Part shown: positions 1 through 5,686 of the stretch, in pieces
Position numbering within the stretch: the first letter of the stretch is position 1
How the letters are laid out: every line of letters starts with the position of its first letter
DNA from: Candidatus Nomurabacteria bacterium
GTDB lineage: Bacteria > Patescibacteriota > Minisyncoccia > Phycocordibacterales > CALRBL01
DNA length: 10,439 nt
Direction: 5' to 3'
Assembly: GCA_943354075.1 (NCBI GenBank)
Contig: CALRBL010000012.1
Coordinates: 1 to 10,439 of the forward strand
Position numbers and translations under genes: made by a program
Notes under the pieces: model-generated
Seen by the model: only the letters and a program-made list of their open reading frames with translations
What the model was told of the DNA's origin: nothing
Database searches by the model: none

Positions 1-822
1 GAAAACGTCGAGGCCAGCACCAGCAATCACCTTGTTCTTAAGCGCCTCAATCAAAGCTTTTTCATCAACAACTGGACCTCGGGAGGTATTGATGAGAAAC
101 GCTGTCGGCTTCATCATTCGCAATTTTTCCGCGTTCATCAAATGCTGTGTCGCGGGAAGAAGTGGCACGTGGAGACTGACAACATCTGCTTCTTTCAAAA
201 GTTCTTCGAGTGAGCCACATCTCTTTGCGTCCAACTCCTTTTCAATACGTTCATTCTGGATCATGTCGTGATAGATGATTGTACAGTTGAAGCCATGCTT
301 TGCCATGCGAGCAACCTCGCTTCCGATTGCGCCTGAACCGACAAGTCCAATAGTTTTTCCTGAGAGATCGCTACCGATGAACGCCATCGGTGTCCACCCT
401 TTATACTTTCCTTTTCGTGCAAAACGATCACCTTCTACCATTCGAGTAGTGAGACCGAGAATCAACGCCATCGCCTGCTCCGCCACCGGATCGTTGGAAC
501 TTCCCGCAGTGTTAGTAACCATGATTCCGCGCTTCTTAGCTTCCGCAATATCGATGTTGTTGTATCCGACAGTATACGAAGCAAAAATCTTTGCGGTTGG
601 CACCACATCGAATATTTTTGCATCCACTGGATCAGTGAGAAGACACATCACCGCATCGTAGGGATGCTTCTTGAGATATTTGATGAGCTCCCTTTGTGAA
701 GGCACTTTATCTTTCGGATACACATCCACTTTGTAGCCCTTGTCGGTGAGCATCTTGATGCCCTTTTCGGGAATTTGTCGGGTAATAAAAATGGCTTTTT
801 GGGTAGTGGTTGGATTATTCAT
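1..822 (-). CDS. D-isomer-specific 2-hydroxyacid dehydrogenase, partial (C-terminus beyond base 1)
   Basis: This is an NAD(P)-dependent oxidoreductase interconverting a 2-oxoacid and a D-2-hydroxyacid in the cytoplasm. I translated 274 codons with no stop to the window edge. The substrate-domain signature TVGYNNIDI (near residue 83) is followed by a Rossmann fold with GLVGSGAIG (GxGxxG at residues 162-167), then VSLHVPL (215-221) and NTSRGPVVDE (245-254), where R248 is the expected catalytic arginine. The window ends at GAGLDVF (268-274), so the catalytic glutamate and histidine lie outside. TVGYNNIDI and NTAG resemble glyoxylate/hydroxypyruvate reductases, but D-lactate or 3-phosphoglycerate dehydrogenase activity cannot be excluded. 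The start ATG (820-822) is the first in frame and lies 7 nt after a perfect TATAAT box, with no ribosome binding site, so the mRNA may be leaderless. It diverges from the dismutase gene. Confidence 0.9.
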   Translation of the reverse strand, partial: MNNPTTTQKAIFITRQIPEKGIKMLTDKGYKVDVYPKDKVPSQRELIKYLKKHPYDAVMCLLTDPVDAKIFDVVPTAKIFASYTVGYNNIDIAEAKKRGIMVTNTAGSSNDPVAEQAMALILGLTTRMVEGDRFARKGKYKGWTPMAFIGSDLSGKTIGLVGSGAIGSEVARMAKHGFNCTIIYHDMIQNERIEKELDAKRCGSLEELLKEADVVSLHVPLLPATQHLMNAEKLRMMKPTAFLINTSRGPVVDEKALIEALKNKVIAGAGLDVF

Positions 823-828
823 AAATGT

Positions 829-835
829 TATTATA
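829..835. promoter_or_regulatory. Overlapping divergent -10 boxes for dehydrogenase and superoxide dismutase
   Basis: The seven bases TATTATA read TATAATA on the other strand. On minus, TATAAT (830-835) sits 7 nt before the dehydrogenase ATG. On plus, TATTAT (829-834) sits 6 nt before the dismutase ATG. Only 18 bp separate the two start codons, so the same base pairs must serve both directions. I see no convincing -35 hexamer on either side. The spacing puts both predicted transcription starts at or next to the start codon. Confidence 0.55.
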
Positions 836-840
836 CCGTC

Positions 841-1455
841 ATGAAAACATTTACACCACGAACATTCAATATTCCCGAACTCAAGGGAATCTCAAAGAAA
901 AGCATCGACATCCATATCAACCTTTACGAGGGTTATGTGAAGCACGCAAACCTCATCAATGAGAAGATCGACGAGATGAGCAAAGATCCTGTATCTGCCG
1001 AGGTCAACAGCTATGCCATCAATGAGATGCAACGCCGCTTCAGCTTCGAATTCGATGGTATGAAGAACCATGAATACTTTTTTGAACAGCTCGAAAACGT
1101 AGGGCACCTGAGTTCTCTCACACTCATAGACAGCCCCTTCAGAGTTGCCATAGAGGAAGAATGGGGAACGTTTGATACTTGGATGAAACGGTTCACCGCA
1201 CTTAGCCTCACTCGCGGTATCGGATGGGCGATTCTTTCATACGACAAGGCAAATAGCCGTTTCGTACATTCTTGGGTAGATGAGCAGCATATCGGACAAC
1301 TTTCGAACGTCGAAGTTATCCTCGCGCTCGATATGTGGGAGCACTCATACTTTTTAGACTATGCCCCCGCTGAAAAGAGCAAGTACGTCGAAGCCTTCTT
1401 CGAGAATCTCAACTGGGTGAAAATCGAGGAGCGTTTTACAAAGGTAAAAAACTAA
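841..1455 (+). CDS. Fe/Mn-family superoxide dismutase
   Basis: This converts superoxide to hydrogen peroxide and oxygen. The 204-residue length is normal for the family. All four metal ligands are visible: H25 (IDIH), H77 (KNHEYFF), and D164 with H168 (ALDMWEH). GIGWAIL (126-132) matches the usual GSGW segment. The N-terminal HHxxHHxxYV motif is replaced by HINLYEGYVKH, one residue shorter, a pattern I associate with CPR and some archaeal-like dismutases. At the Gln69 position of iron-type enzymes this protein has Gly73; His150 (WVDEQH) may occupy the alternative second-sphere position. Metal preference therefore cannot be read off simply. An upstream in-frame start at 775 would add 22 non-family residues and overlap the divergent gene; 841 fits the family and lies 6 nt after TATTAT. 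No signal peptide is seen. Its end overlaps comEC by 4 bp, tail to tail. Confidence 0.93.
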   Translation: MKTFTPRTFNIPELKGISKKSIDIHINLYEGYVKHANLINEKIDEMSKDPVSAEVNSYAINEMQRRFSFEFDGMKNHEYFFEQLENVGHLSSLTLIDSPFRVAIEEEWGTFDTWMKRFTALSLTRGIGWAILSYDKANSRFVHSWVDEQHIGQLSNVEVILALDMWEHSYFLDYAPAEKSKYVEAFFENLNWVKIEERFTKVKN

Positions 1456-2660
1456 TTTAAGACAGATATTTCCTTTGCAATTTCAACGATTCGTAGAATA
1501 TACCGCAACATCACAAACGAAACAAAAGAAAATGGATATGAAATGCTGATATTAAAATAAGAGACAGTTGTTGCAACAAAACCTGCAAGCATAGTGAACG
1601 GCAAGAACGAAAGTACGAGAAGATTCGCAGGAAAAGTAACGAGTGCAAATGATCCATTCATCCACAGAAGATAGGGTAATAGGAAAATTTGAACAGCAAG
1701 AGTTGAACAGATGATCTCCCCTGCCCATGGAATGACTTTTTTAACGAGAGGTGATCCAACGATCAGTGCGAACGTCGCCATGAATGAAAGATGGAAGGAC
1801 GGATCGTAGCGCAAAATAAGCGGGTTCCACAAGACCATCAGAACTCCCGCCACAAACAAGCCTCGAAGTGCGCTGTACATATTGCCCGTCTGTTTTCCGA
1901 GAAGTGCGATGAGGGCCATAATAGATGCTCGAATAATCGTAGAACTTCCTCCTGCCATAATCGCAAAAAGAATAATACCAATTGCACCAGAACCAAGCGC
2001 AATCCCTCGTGGTAAAAATGAAAGCATTTTGATAAACGCCTCCGCGACAATTGTGACGTTGTACCCCGAGAGCACCACAATATGAACGAGTCCCGCGTCT
2101 TTAAAATCTTTTTCCAGCGTTGCACCAAGCCCACCCTTCCCTGCGATGAGCATACCGGAAAGAAGAGAAGATTCGGGACGGGGTAACACTTGTTGAATAT
2201 GATTGATAAACGAATCTTTAATAACAAAAAGATGCATCTTGAGAAAATTCCCATGACCTTTCGACACAAGAGTAACCGTCGGAGCAGAAAGGATGTAATA
2301 GATATCTTCCTTAGCGAGAAACTTTTGATACGGAAACGTACGACCCGCATCAGTCTTGAAGTCTTTTGGGGCTTTTAACTTTCCTTCAACCGTTACCTGA
2401 TCGCCATATTTGAAACGCGGATAAAAAGGCGCTTGCACCAAAATCTTCTGTTGCCTCGGCACACCTTCGATATCAACAATAACTTCCTGATAAAAAGATT
2501 TCTCTTCGGGTTCTTCGACAACAATCCCTCTCACGCAAAGAGTCTTTCCAAGTAGACTATCAAGAAGTGGTTGATGGTATCTCTGGTATACAAAAAGCCT
2601 GATCAGGAAAAAGATTACTAGAATTAGAAAGATAACAATATAAAAGCGATGCTCGCGCAT
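1452..2660 (-). CDS. comEC: ComEC/Rec2-type DNA uptake channel, short form
   Basis: This is the polytopic inner-membrane protein that takes up single-stranded DNA in natural transformation. Residues 8-25 form an N-terminal membrane segment. Residues about 35-130 look like the OB-fold (DUF4131) region, including KYGDQVTVEGKL. Residues about 165-395 form the Competence domain, with DAGLVHIVVLSGYNV (188-202; family pattern GLSHILAISGLHV), STIIRASIM (240-248), DPSFHLSFMATFALI (286-300) and FPANLLVLSFLPF (343-355). At 402 aa it ends after the membrane domain: the C-terminal metallo-beta-lactamase-like domain of longer (700-800 aa) homologues is absent, and no remnant follows because the dismutase gene overlaps its end by 4 bp. 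It lies 45 bp downstream of rnhA. No Shine-Dalgarno sequence is seen, and the ATG is inside a strong predicted hairpin. Natural competence is an inference from the family. Confidence 0.88.
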   Translation of the reverse strand: MREHRFYIVIFLILVIFFLIRLFVYQRYHQPLLDSLLGKTLCVRGIVVEEPEEKSFYQEVIVDIEGVPRQQKILVQAPFYPRFKYGDQVTVEGKLKAPKDFKTDAGRTFPYQKFLAKEDIYYILSAPTVTLVSKGHGNFLKMHLFVIKDSFINHIQQVLPRPESSLLSGMLIAGKGGLGATLEKDFKDAGLVHIVVLSGYNVTIVAEAFIKMLSFLPRGIALGSGAIGIILFAIMAGGSSTIIRASIMALIALLGKQTGNMYSALRGLFVAGVLMVLWNPLILRYDPSFHLSFMATFALIVGSPLVKKVIPWAGEIICSTLAVQIFLLPYLLWMNGSFALVTFPANLLVLSFLPFTMLAGFVATTVSYFNISISYPFSFVSFVMLRYILRIVEIAKEISVLN

Positions 2661-2665
2661 CGCTT
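2644..2665 (-). promoter_or_regulatory. GNRA-capped hairpin over the comEC start codon
   Basis: On the minus strand AAGCGATGC and GCATCGCTT form a perfect 9-bp stem closed by the tetraloop GCGA, a GNRA loop. The comEC ATG (2658-2660) is in the 5' arm. The 3' arm runs into TTTTATATT, so the element also resembles a weak intrinsic terminator. It could mask the start codon or attenuate readthrough from rnhA. The fold is read directly from sequence; the function is inferred. Confidence 0.5.
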
Positions 2666-2705
2666 CATCGAACCATATTTACTATCAAGAAAACCCGAAT
2701 ATTTA

Positions 2706-3437
2706 CTAAATTTTTCCTAAACTCTTTATCAATTCTTTTTCCTCATCAGCATTCAAAGCTTTTTTGAATCGCGCGCCTTTCGCACCATCCACGCGCCTCT
2801 TACACTCTTCCCATGTCTTATGCGTCATCACGAGTCCATCTACTTGGCTCACATATGAATATGCTTTACCTTTGTTTTTCTTACCACTCGCACTCGCGCC
2901 GACAATGCCAGACATTGTAATATCGAAGGGATCGAAATGATAATCGGAAAGCTTACCTTTGAAAAGGTCACCTCCGTTTCCAGTTGCTATCTCGTCACAC
3001 CTTTCATTACCAGCAATTCCCGCATGACCTTTGAGGAGTTTCCATTCAATCTTCTTACCTCGTGTTGCCGACATGAGAGCTTTCCAGAGATCTACGTTTG
3101 AGACGGGATCTTTGGTCGAAGTAACCCAACCATTTTTTTCCCAACCAAACACCCACGCGGTGATACCTTTCATAACATATGAAGAATCGAGACGTACTAC
3201 AAAAGTTTTTTCCGCCATCTGTGCTTTGTCATAGTACACATCGAAACCCTCGAAGGCTTTGATGACTGCCATCATTTCCATGCGATTGTTAGTAGTCGGA
3301 GATTCCTCTCCTCCCCCTTCTTCAACACGCATTTCGCCAGTGGCATTAGGGTATATAGCGATATAGCCCCAACCTCCAGGACCTGGATTGCCGCGTGATG
3401 AGCCGTCGGTAAAGATGGTAATTTCGTTTGAGTTCAT
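2706..3437 (-). CDS. rnhA: Ribonuclease HI with C-terminal hybrid-binding-like (viroplasmin-type) domain
   Basis: This cleaves the RNA strand of RNA:DNA hybrids, for example R-loops and replication primers. Residues 5-155 are the catalytic domain: IFTDGSSRGNPGPGGWG with D11, NNRMEMM with E54, VRLDSSYV with D84, KGHAGIAGNERCDEIA with the catalytic-loop H138 and D148. All four carboxylates of the DEDD site are present. After a Gly/Ser/Lys linker (about 180-191), residues 192-240 contain TWEECKRRVDGAKGARFKK, which matches the RNase H1 hybrid-binding or viroplasmin fold, normally N-terminal in eukaryotic RNase H1. I chose ATG 3437 because GGGAG lies 8 nt upstream, the clearest Shine-Dalgarno in the window, and because it matches the family N-terminus. 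A TTG at 3485 would add 16 residues encoded by the palindrome and upstream leader. It is downstream of a strong terminator, so it probably has its own promoter, and upstream of comEC. Confidence 0.93.
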   Translation of the reverse strand: MNSNEITIFTDGSSRGNPGPGGWGYIAIYPNATGEMRVEEGGGEESPTTNNRMEMMAVIKAFEGFDVYYDKAQMAEKTFVVRLDSSYVMKGITAWVFGWEKNGWVTSTKDPVSNVDLWKALMSATRGKKIEWKLLKGHAGIAGNERCDEIATGNGGDLFKGKLSDYHFDPFDITMSGIVGASASGKKNKGKAYSYVSQVDGLVMTHKTWEECKRRVDGAKGARFKKALNADEEKELIKSLGKI

Positions 3438-3438
3438 A

Positions 3439-3472
3439 ACAATGACTCCCATTGTACAATGGGAGTCATTGT
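3439..3472. repeat. 34-bp perfect palindrome at the rnhA start
   Basis: The left half ACAATGACTCCCATTGT is followed at once by its exact reverse complement ACAATGGGAGTCATTGT. Each half is itself an interrupted inverted repeat (ACAATG, 5 nt, CATTGT). It ends 1 bp before the rnhA ATG. On the minus strand it contains two TACAAT -10-like hexamers (3451-3456 and 3468-3473) and the GGGAG ribosome binding site (3446-3450), which can pair with CTCCC in the other half. It could be a double operator or a self-masking leader. Confidence 0.75.
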
Positions 3473-3489
3473 ATGCAAAAGACAAAAGA

Positions 3490-3523
3490 AAAGGCCGGGC
3501 GGTTAGGAAACCGCCCGGCCTTT
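3490..3523 (-). terminator. Rho-independent terminator of the ncRNA
   Basis: A perfect 15-bp stem with a 4-nt loop: AAAGGCCGGGCGGTT pairs with AACCGCCCGGCCTTT. On the minus strand it runs into TTCTTTTGTCTTTT, a usable U-rich tail. The plus strand continues ACAAAACGG, which is not U-rich, so termination is expected mainly for minus-strand transcripts arriving from recJ or the ncRNA. Confidence 0.88.
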
Positions 3524-3819
3524 ACAAAACGGAGCACACATTCCTAGGGTTTAGGATTACGGAGAGCATTACCCAATCCGTTGCTTCGCCCAGTGTCGGG
3601 TACACGACCCATTGGACTACTCAGGATGCGTCTAAGACGCTCACCTCTAAGCGTTCACGCCGAGAATGTTTCCCGTCTCTACTTTTGAAACATTCCAAGC
3701 GCGGCACTTGTTTGAGGCCCTACAACCCCGTGGCCAAAGCCACAGTTTGTCCTATTCCCCTTTCACAGGGAATCGCGTTCCGCGCGTATTTTGCTTTGTT
3801 CAGTCAAAGGAACGGTGCT
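3490..3819 (-). ncRNA. Structured non-coding RNA, resembling compact 23S rRNA domain I; class unknown
   Basis: The stretch between recJ and rnhA has no credible protein on either strand but dense helices on minus. AGCAC (3815-3819) pairs with GTGCT (3533-3537) to close the whole RNA. CGTTCC (3809-3814) pairs with GGAACG (3776-3781). ATTCCC pairs with GGGAAT (3768-3773/3754-3759). GTGGC-TTTG-GCCAC is at 3730-3743. A perfect 9-bp stem GAATGTTTC/GAAACATTC joins 3687-3695 to 3664-3672. GCGTC-TTA-GACGC also folds. Blocks GCGATTCCCTG (3766-3776), GGGGTTGTAGG (from 3729 down) and ATCCTGAGTA (3618-3627) equal, from memory, blocks of Bacillus-type 23S domain I in the same order. CTAAA and CCCTAG (3544-3554) continue the series. 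Universally conserved 23S stretches are missing, so it is not a working 23S gene. No RNase P, tmRNA or SRP signature was found. The existence of an RNA is much surer than its relation to 23S. Confidence 0.65.
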
Positions 3820-3825
3820 GTAAGA

Positions 3826-3854
3826 ATAGTACCTCGGTCAAAGTGAGACGTCTA
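3826..3854 (-). promoter_or_regulatory. Candidate promoter for the ncRNA at the recJ 3' end
   Basis: TAGACG (3849-3854, 4 of 6 to TTGACA), a 17-bp spacer and TACTAT (3826-3831, 4 of 6 to TATAAT). The predicted start 7 nt after the -10 box is base 3819, exactly the first base of the AGCAC closing helix. Each hexamer is imperfect, but the agreement with the RNA fold supports an independent transcript. It overlaps the last codons of recJ. Confidence 0.45.
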
Positions 3855-5535
3855 CAATTCGAAGACGCAATTCAGGATAGTTCTTAAAGGTCGACCTCTC
3901 CAATGTCGCCACAAGATCGAACCTCGATCCGGCAGCAAGACCTGCGAATTTCTCATCCTCTTCGGCGAAAAACGAAATTGCAGAAACCTTTTTGCCATTT
4001 TCTTTGGTGAAAATAATTTCCATATGTTCTTTCAACTTTCCAAAACGTTTTACATCAGACGCGGTCACACCCTTCAAGAGAAAGAGTGGTTTTGTGTTAT
4101 CCATACCAAACGGCGCAAGCTTGTCCACGATGTCCCATAGTCTGAAATCAATGTCATCGAGTGACAGGAGATGATCAGCGAGGAGCTCTTCATCGATTAC
4201 ATGAAGATGCCCATCATACAACTTTTCATATGAAGTATTGAGTGCATCATCAAGAAGATGTGCATGTTCGGTAAGCATCGAAAATCCCCCCGACATTTTG
4301 TGACCACCACGATCGATAAAAATATCATCGGTGACTGCATGCATGAGTGCCACCACATCGGTCTTTCCCTCCGAACGACAGGAACCTTTCAAAATATCTT
4401 GCACACCATCCGACTCGCCTCTTCCCCAGAGAAACACGGGTTTCTTGTATTCTTTCATCAAACTATTAGCAACCAATCCAAGCACAGCAGGACGCCACGA
4501 GGGATTTCCGAGAACAATCACCTTCTTGTTTATAAGACCACGACTCGCAATCTTATGTTGAATTTCTTTAGCAATCGCTCCCACTGCTCCCTTTCTTTCG
4601 TTGTTCATCCCATTAAGTTTTTCGACAAGCTCCGTTGCTTCTTGTTCGTCTTCAGTTGAAAGCAAACGAAATGCATCGATTGGCTCCCCCATACGCGAAG
4701 CAACATTTATTCGTGGAGTAATCATAAACCCGACATCATCTTCAGTGAGATCTTTTTGCGAAATTTTAAGTGATGAGAGAAGTTTCTTAAGCCCCACTCG
4801 TAGAGACTTACGAAGGACCTTGAGACCATAATTCGAAAAGACTCTGTTCTCCCCTTTCAAAGGAACCATATCGGAAAGCGTAGCAATACCCACCATATCC
4901 AAAAGCCATTTTTCTTTTCCTTCAGGAACTCCTCGTCGGTCCTTCTTGAGAAGTGCTTGGATGAGTTTAAAAACTACTCCCGATCCACAAATCATTTGAT
5001 CTGGATATTCAGGGCTTGTCTTTGGATTAACAATCGCAAACGCAGCAGGAAGCACGGGTCCCGGAAGATGATGGTCGGTAATAATGACATCCACCCCGCC
5101 TTTGTTTGCCATAGCAACTTCAGCAACTCCTGTGATACCGCAATCGATAGTGATGATCACTTTCGCTCCATCTTTAGTGAGCATTTCAACAGCATCAGGA
5201 TTGAGGCCAAAACCTTCTTTGTGTCGATGTGGAATATACACTCCGACATTGGTATAACCGATCATTTTAAAAAAATCCGAGAGAACCACAGCCCCTGGAA
5301 TTCCATCCGCATCATAGTCACTCCAAATCATAATCTTTTCATTCTTATCAATCGCCTGACCAATACGAGTGACTGCTTTCTCCATATCTGAAAGAAGAAA
5401 TGGATCATTGAGTCCAAGATCGTATGAAGGATTCAAAAAATTCTCTCGCTCCGCAGCATCAGTAACACCACGATGATACAAAAGATGATCGAGAAGTGTT
5501 TCCCCTTGGAAGGGTCGGACAGAGTAGGATTTCAT
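3838..5535 (-). CDS. recJ: Single-stranded-DNA-specific exonuclease RecJ
   Basis: This degrades single-stranded DNA 5' to 3' in recombination, mismatch and base-excision repair, using Mn/Mg in a DHH active site. From ATG 5535 it has 565 aa, close to E. coli RecJ. Motifs in order are SDYDADG (D73, D75, D77), IDCGIT (D131), TDHHLPG (D154-H155-H156), GIATLSDMVPL, ITPRINVASRMG, and the DHHA1 motif GGHKMSGGFS. The C-terminal part (DNTKPLFLLKGV onward) fits the OB-fold domain, ending LRLRIVDVSL. A start at 5562 would add MPISAILSP, but ATG 5535 lies 7 nt after TATACT and matches the family N-terminus better; neither has a Shine-Dalgarno. The TGA stop lies next to the ncRNA promoter. It is separated from pgk by a terminator, so it is probably the first gene of its unit. 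Confidence 0.94.
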   Translation of the reverse strand: MKSYSVRPFQGETLLDHLLYHRGVTDAAERENFLNPSYDLGLNDPFLLSDMEKAVTRIGQAIDKNEKIMIWSDYDADGIPGAVVLSDFFKMIGYTNVGVYIPHRHKEGFGLNPDAVEMLTKDGAKVIITIDCGITGVAEVAMANKGGVDVIITDHHLPGPVLPAAFAIVNPKTSPEYPDQMICGSGVVFKLIQALLKKDRRGVPEGKEKWLLDMVGIATLSDMVPLKGENRVFSNYGLKVLRKSLRVGLKKLLSSLKISQKDLTEDDVGFMITPRINVASRMGEPIDAFRLLSTEDEQEATELVEKLNGMNNERKGAVGAIAKEIQHKIASRGLINKKVIVLGNPSWRPAVLGLVANSLMKEYKKPVFLWGRGESDGVQDILKGSCRSEGKTDVVALMHAVTDDIFIDRGGHKMSGGFSMLTEHAHLLDDALNTSYEKLYDGHLHVIDEELLADHLLSLDDIDFRLWDIVDKLAPFGMDNTKPLFLLKGVTASDVKRFGKLKEHMEIIFTKENGKKVSAISFFAEEDEKFAGLAAGSRFDLVATLERSTFKNYPELRLRIVDVSL

Positions 5536-5542
5536 TGGGGAG

Positions 5543-5548
5543 AGTATA
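5543..5548 (-). promoter_or_regulatory. -10 box of recJ, leaderless spacing
   Basis: TATACT (5 of 6 to consensus) ends 7 nt before ATG 5535. The 8-mer GCTATACT is the same as in front of tpiA. No clear -35 hexamer was found 16-18 bp upstream. The 5549-5655 gap holds no gene and, apart from the pgk terminator beyond it, nothing I can identify. Confidence 0.5.
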
Positions 5549-5655
5549 GCACTGATGGGCATCTTCTTGCATAAATTAATGTAGTTTTTGATACCATCAT
5601 ATTGACTCGTTAGATAATTTAGTATGCTGATAGGTGACTGGTAAGATTAGTAGTC

Positions 5656-5686
5656 AAGAAAACACCTCACACTGAGGTGTTTTCTT
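5656..5686 (-). terminator. Rho-independent terminator after pgk
   Basis: AAGAAAACACCTCA pairs perfectly over 14 bp with TGAGGTGTTTTCTT around a 3-nt loop. The stem overlaps the pgk stop codon (5685-5687) by two bases. The TTTTCTT run in the 3' arm can act as the U-tract after partial unpairing of the A-rich arm. It separates the pgk unit from recJ. Confidence 0.82.

Noticed and set aside
3523..3530. Terminator hairpin as a plus-strand terminator
   Set aside because: No U-tract follows on the plus strand and no plus-strand gene precedes it.
3524..3819. RNase P RNA, tmRNA, SRP RNA or a group I intron in the recJ-rnhA gap
   Set aside because: GGGTAATGCTC and CCTAGGAATG faintly recall RNase P pieces, but GAGGAAAGTCC and ACAGAA, which build its P4 core, are absent. 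There is no tmRNA TTCGA/CCA end, no SRP GGAAG tetraloop motif, and no matching P7 GACTA/TAGTC pair for a group I intron.
3388..3846. A 152-codon plus-strand open frame across the recJ-rnhA gap
   Set aside because: It starts antisense to rnhA, reads through the palindrome and the 15-bp terminator stem, and gives a sequence with no recognisable domain. The structured RNA on the minus strand explains the region better.
2706..5535. recJ-ncRNA-rnhA as a defence or mobile system
   Set aside because: RecJ and RNase HI have complete housekeeping signatures, and there are no integrase, repeats or toxin-like genes around them.
5563..5655. Plus-strand promoter-like TTGATA with a downstream GATAAT, and a possible small gene
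   Set aside because: No plus-strand coding frame or RNA structure follows, and AT-rich spacer gives such matches easily.
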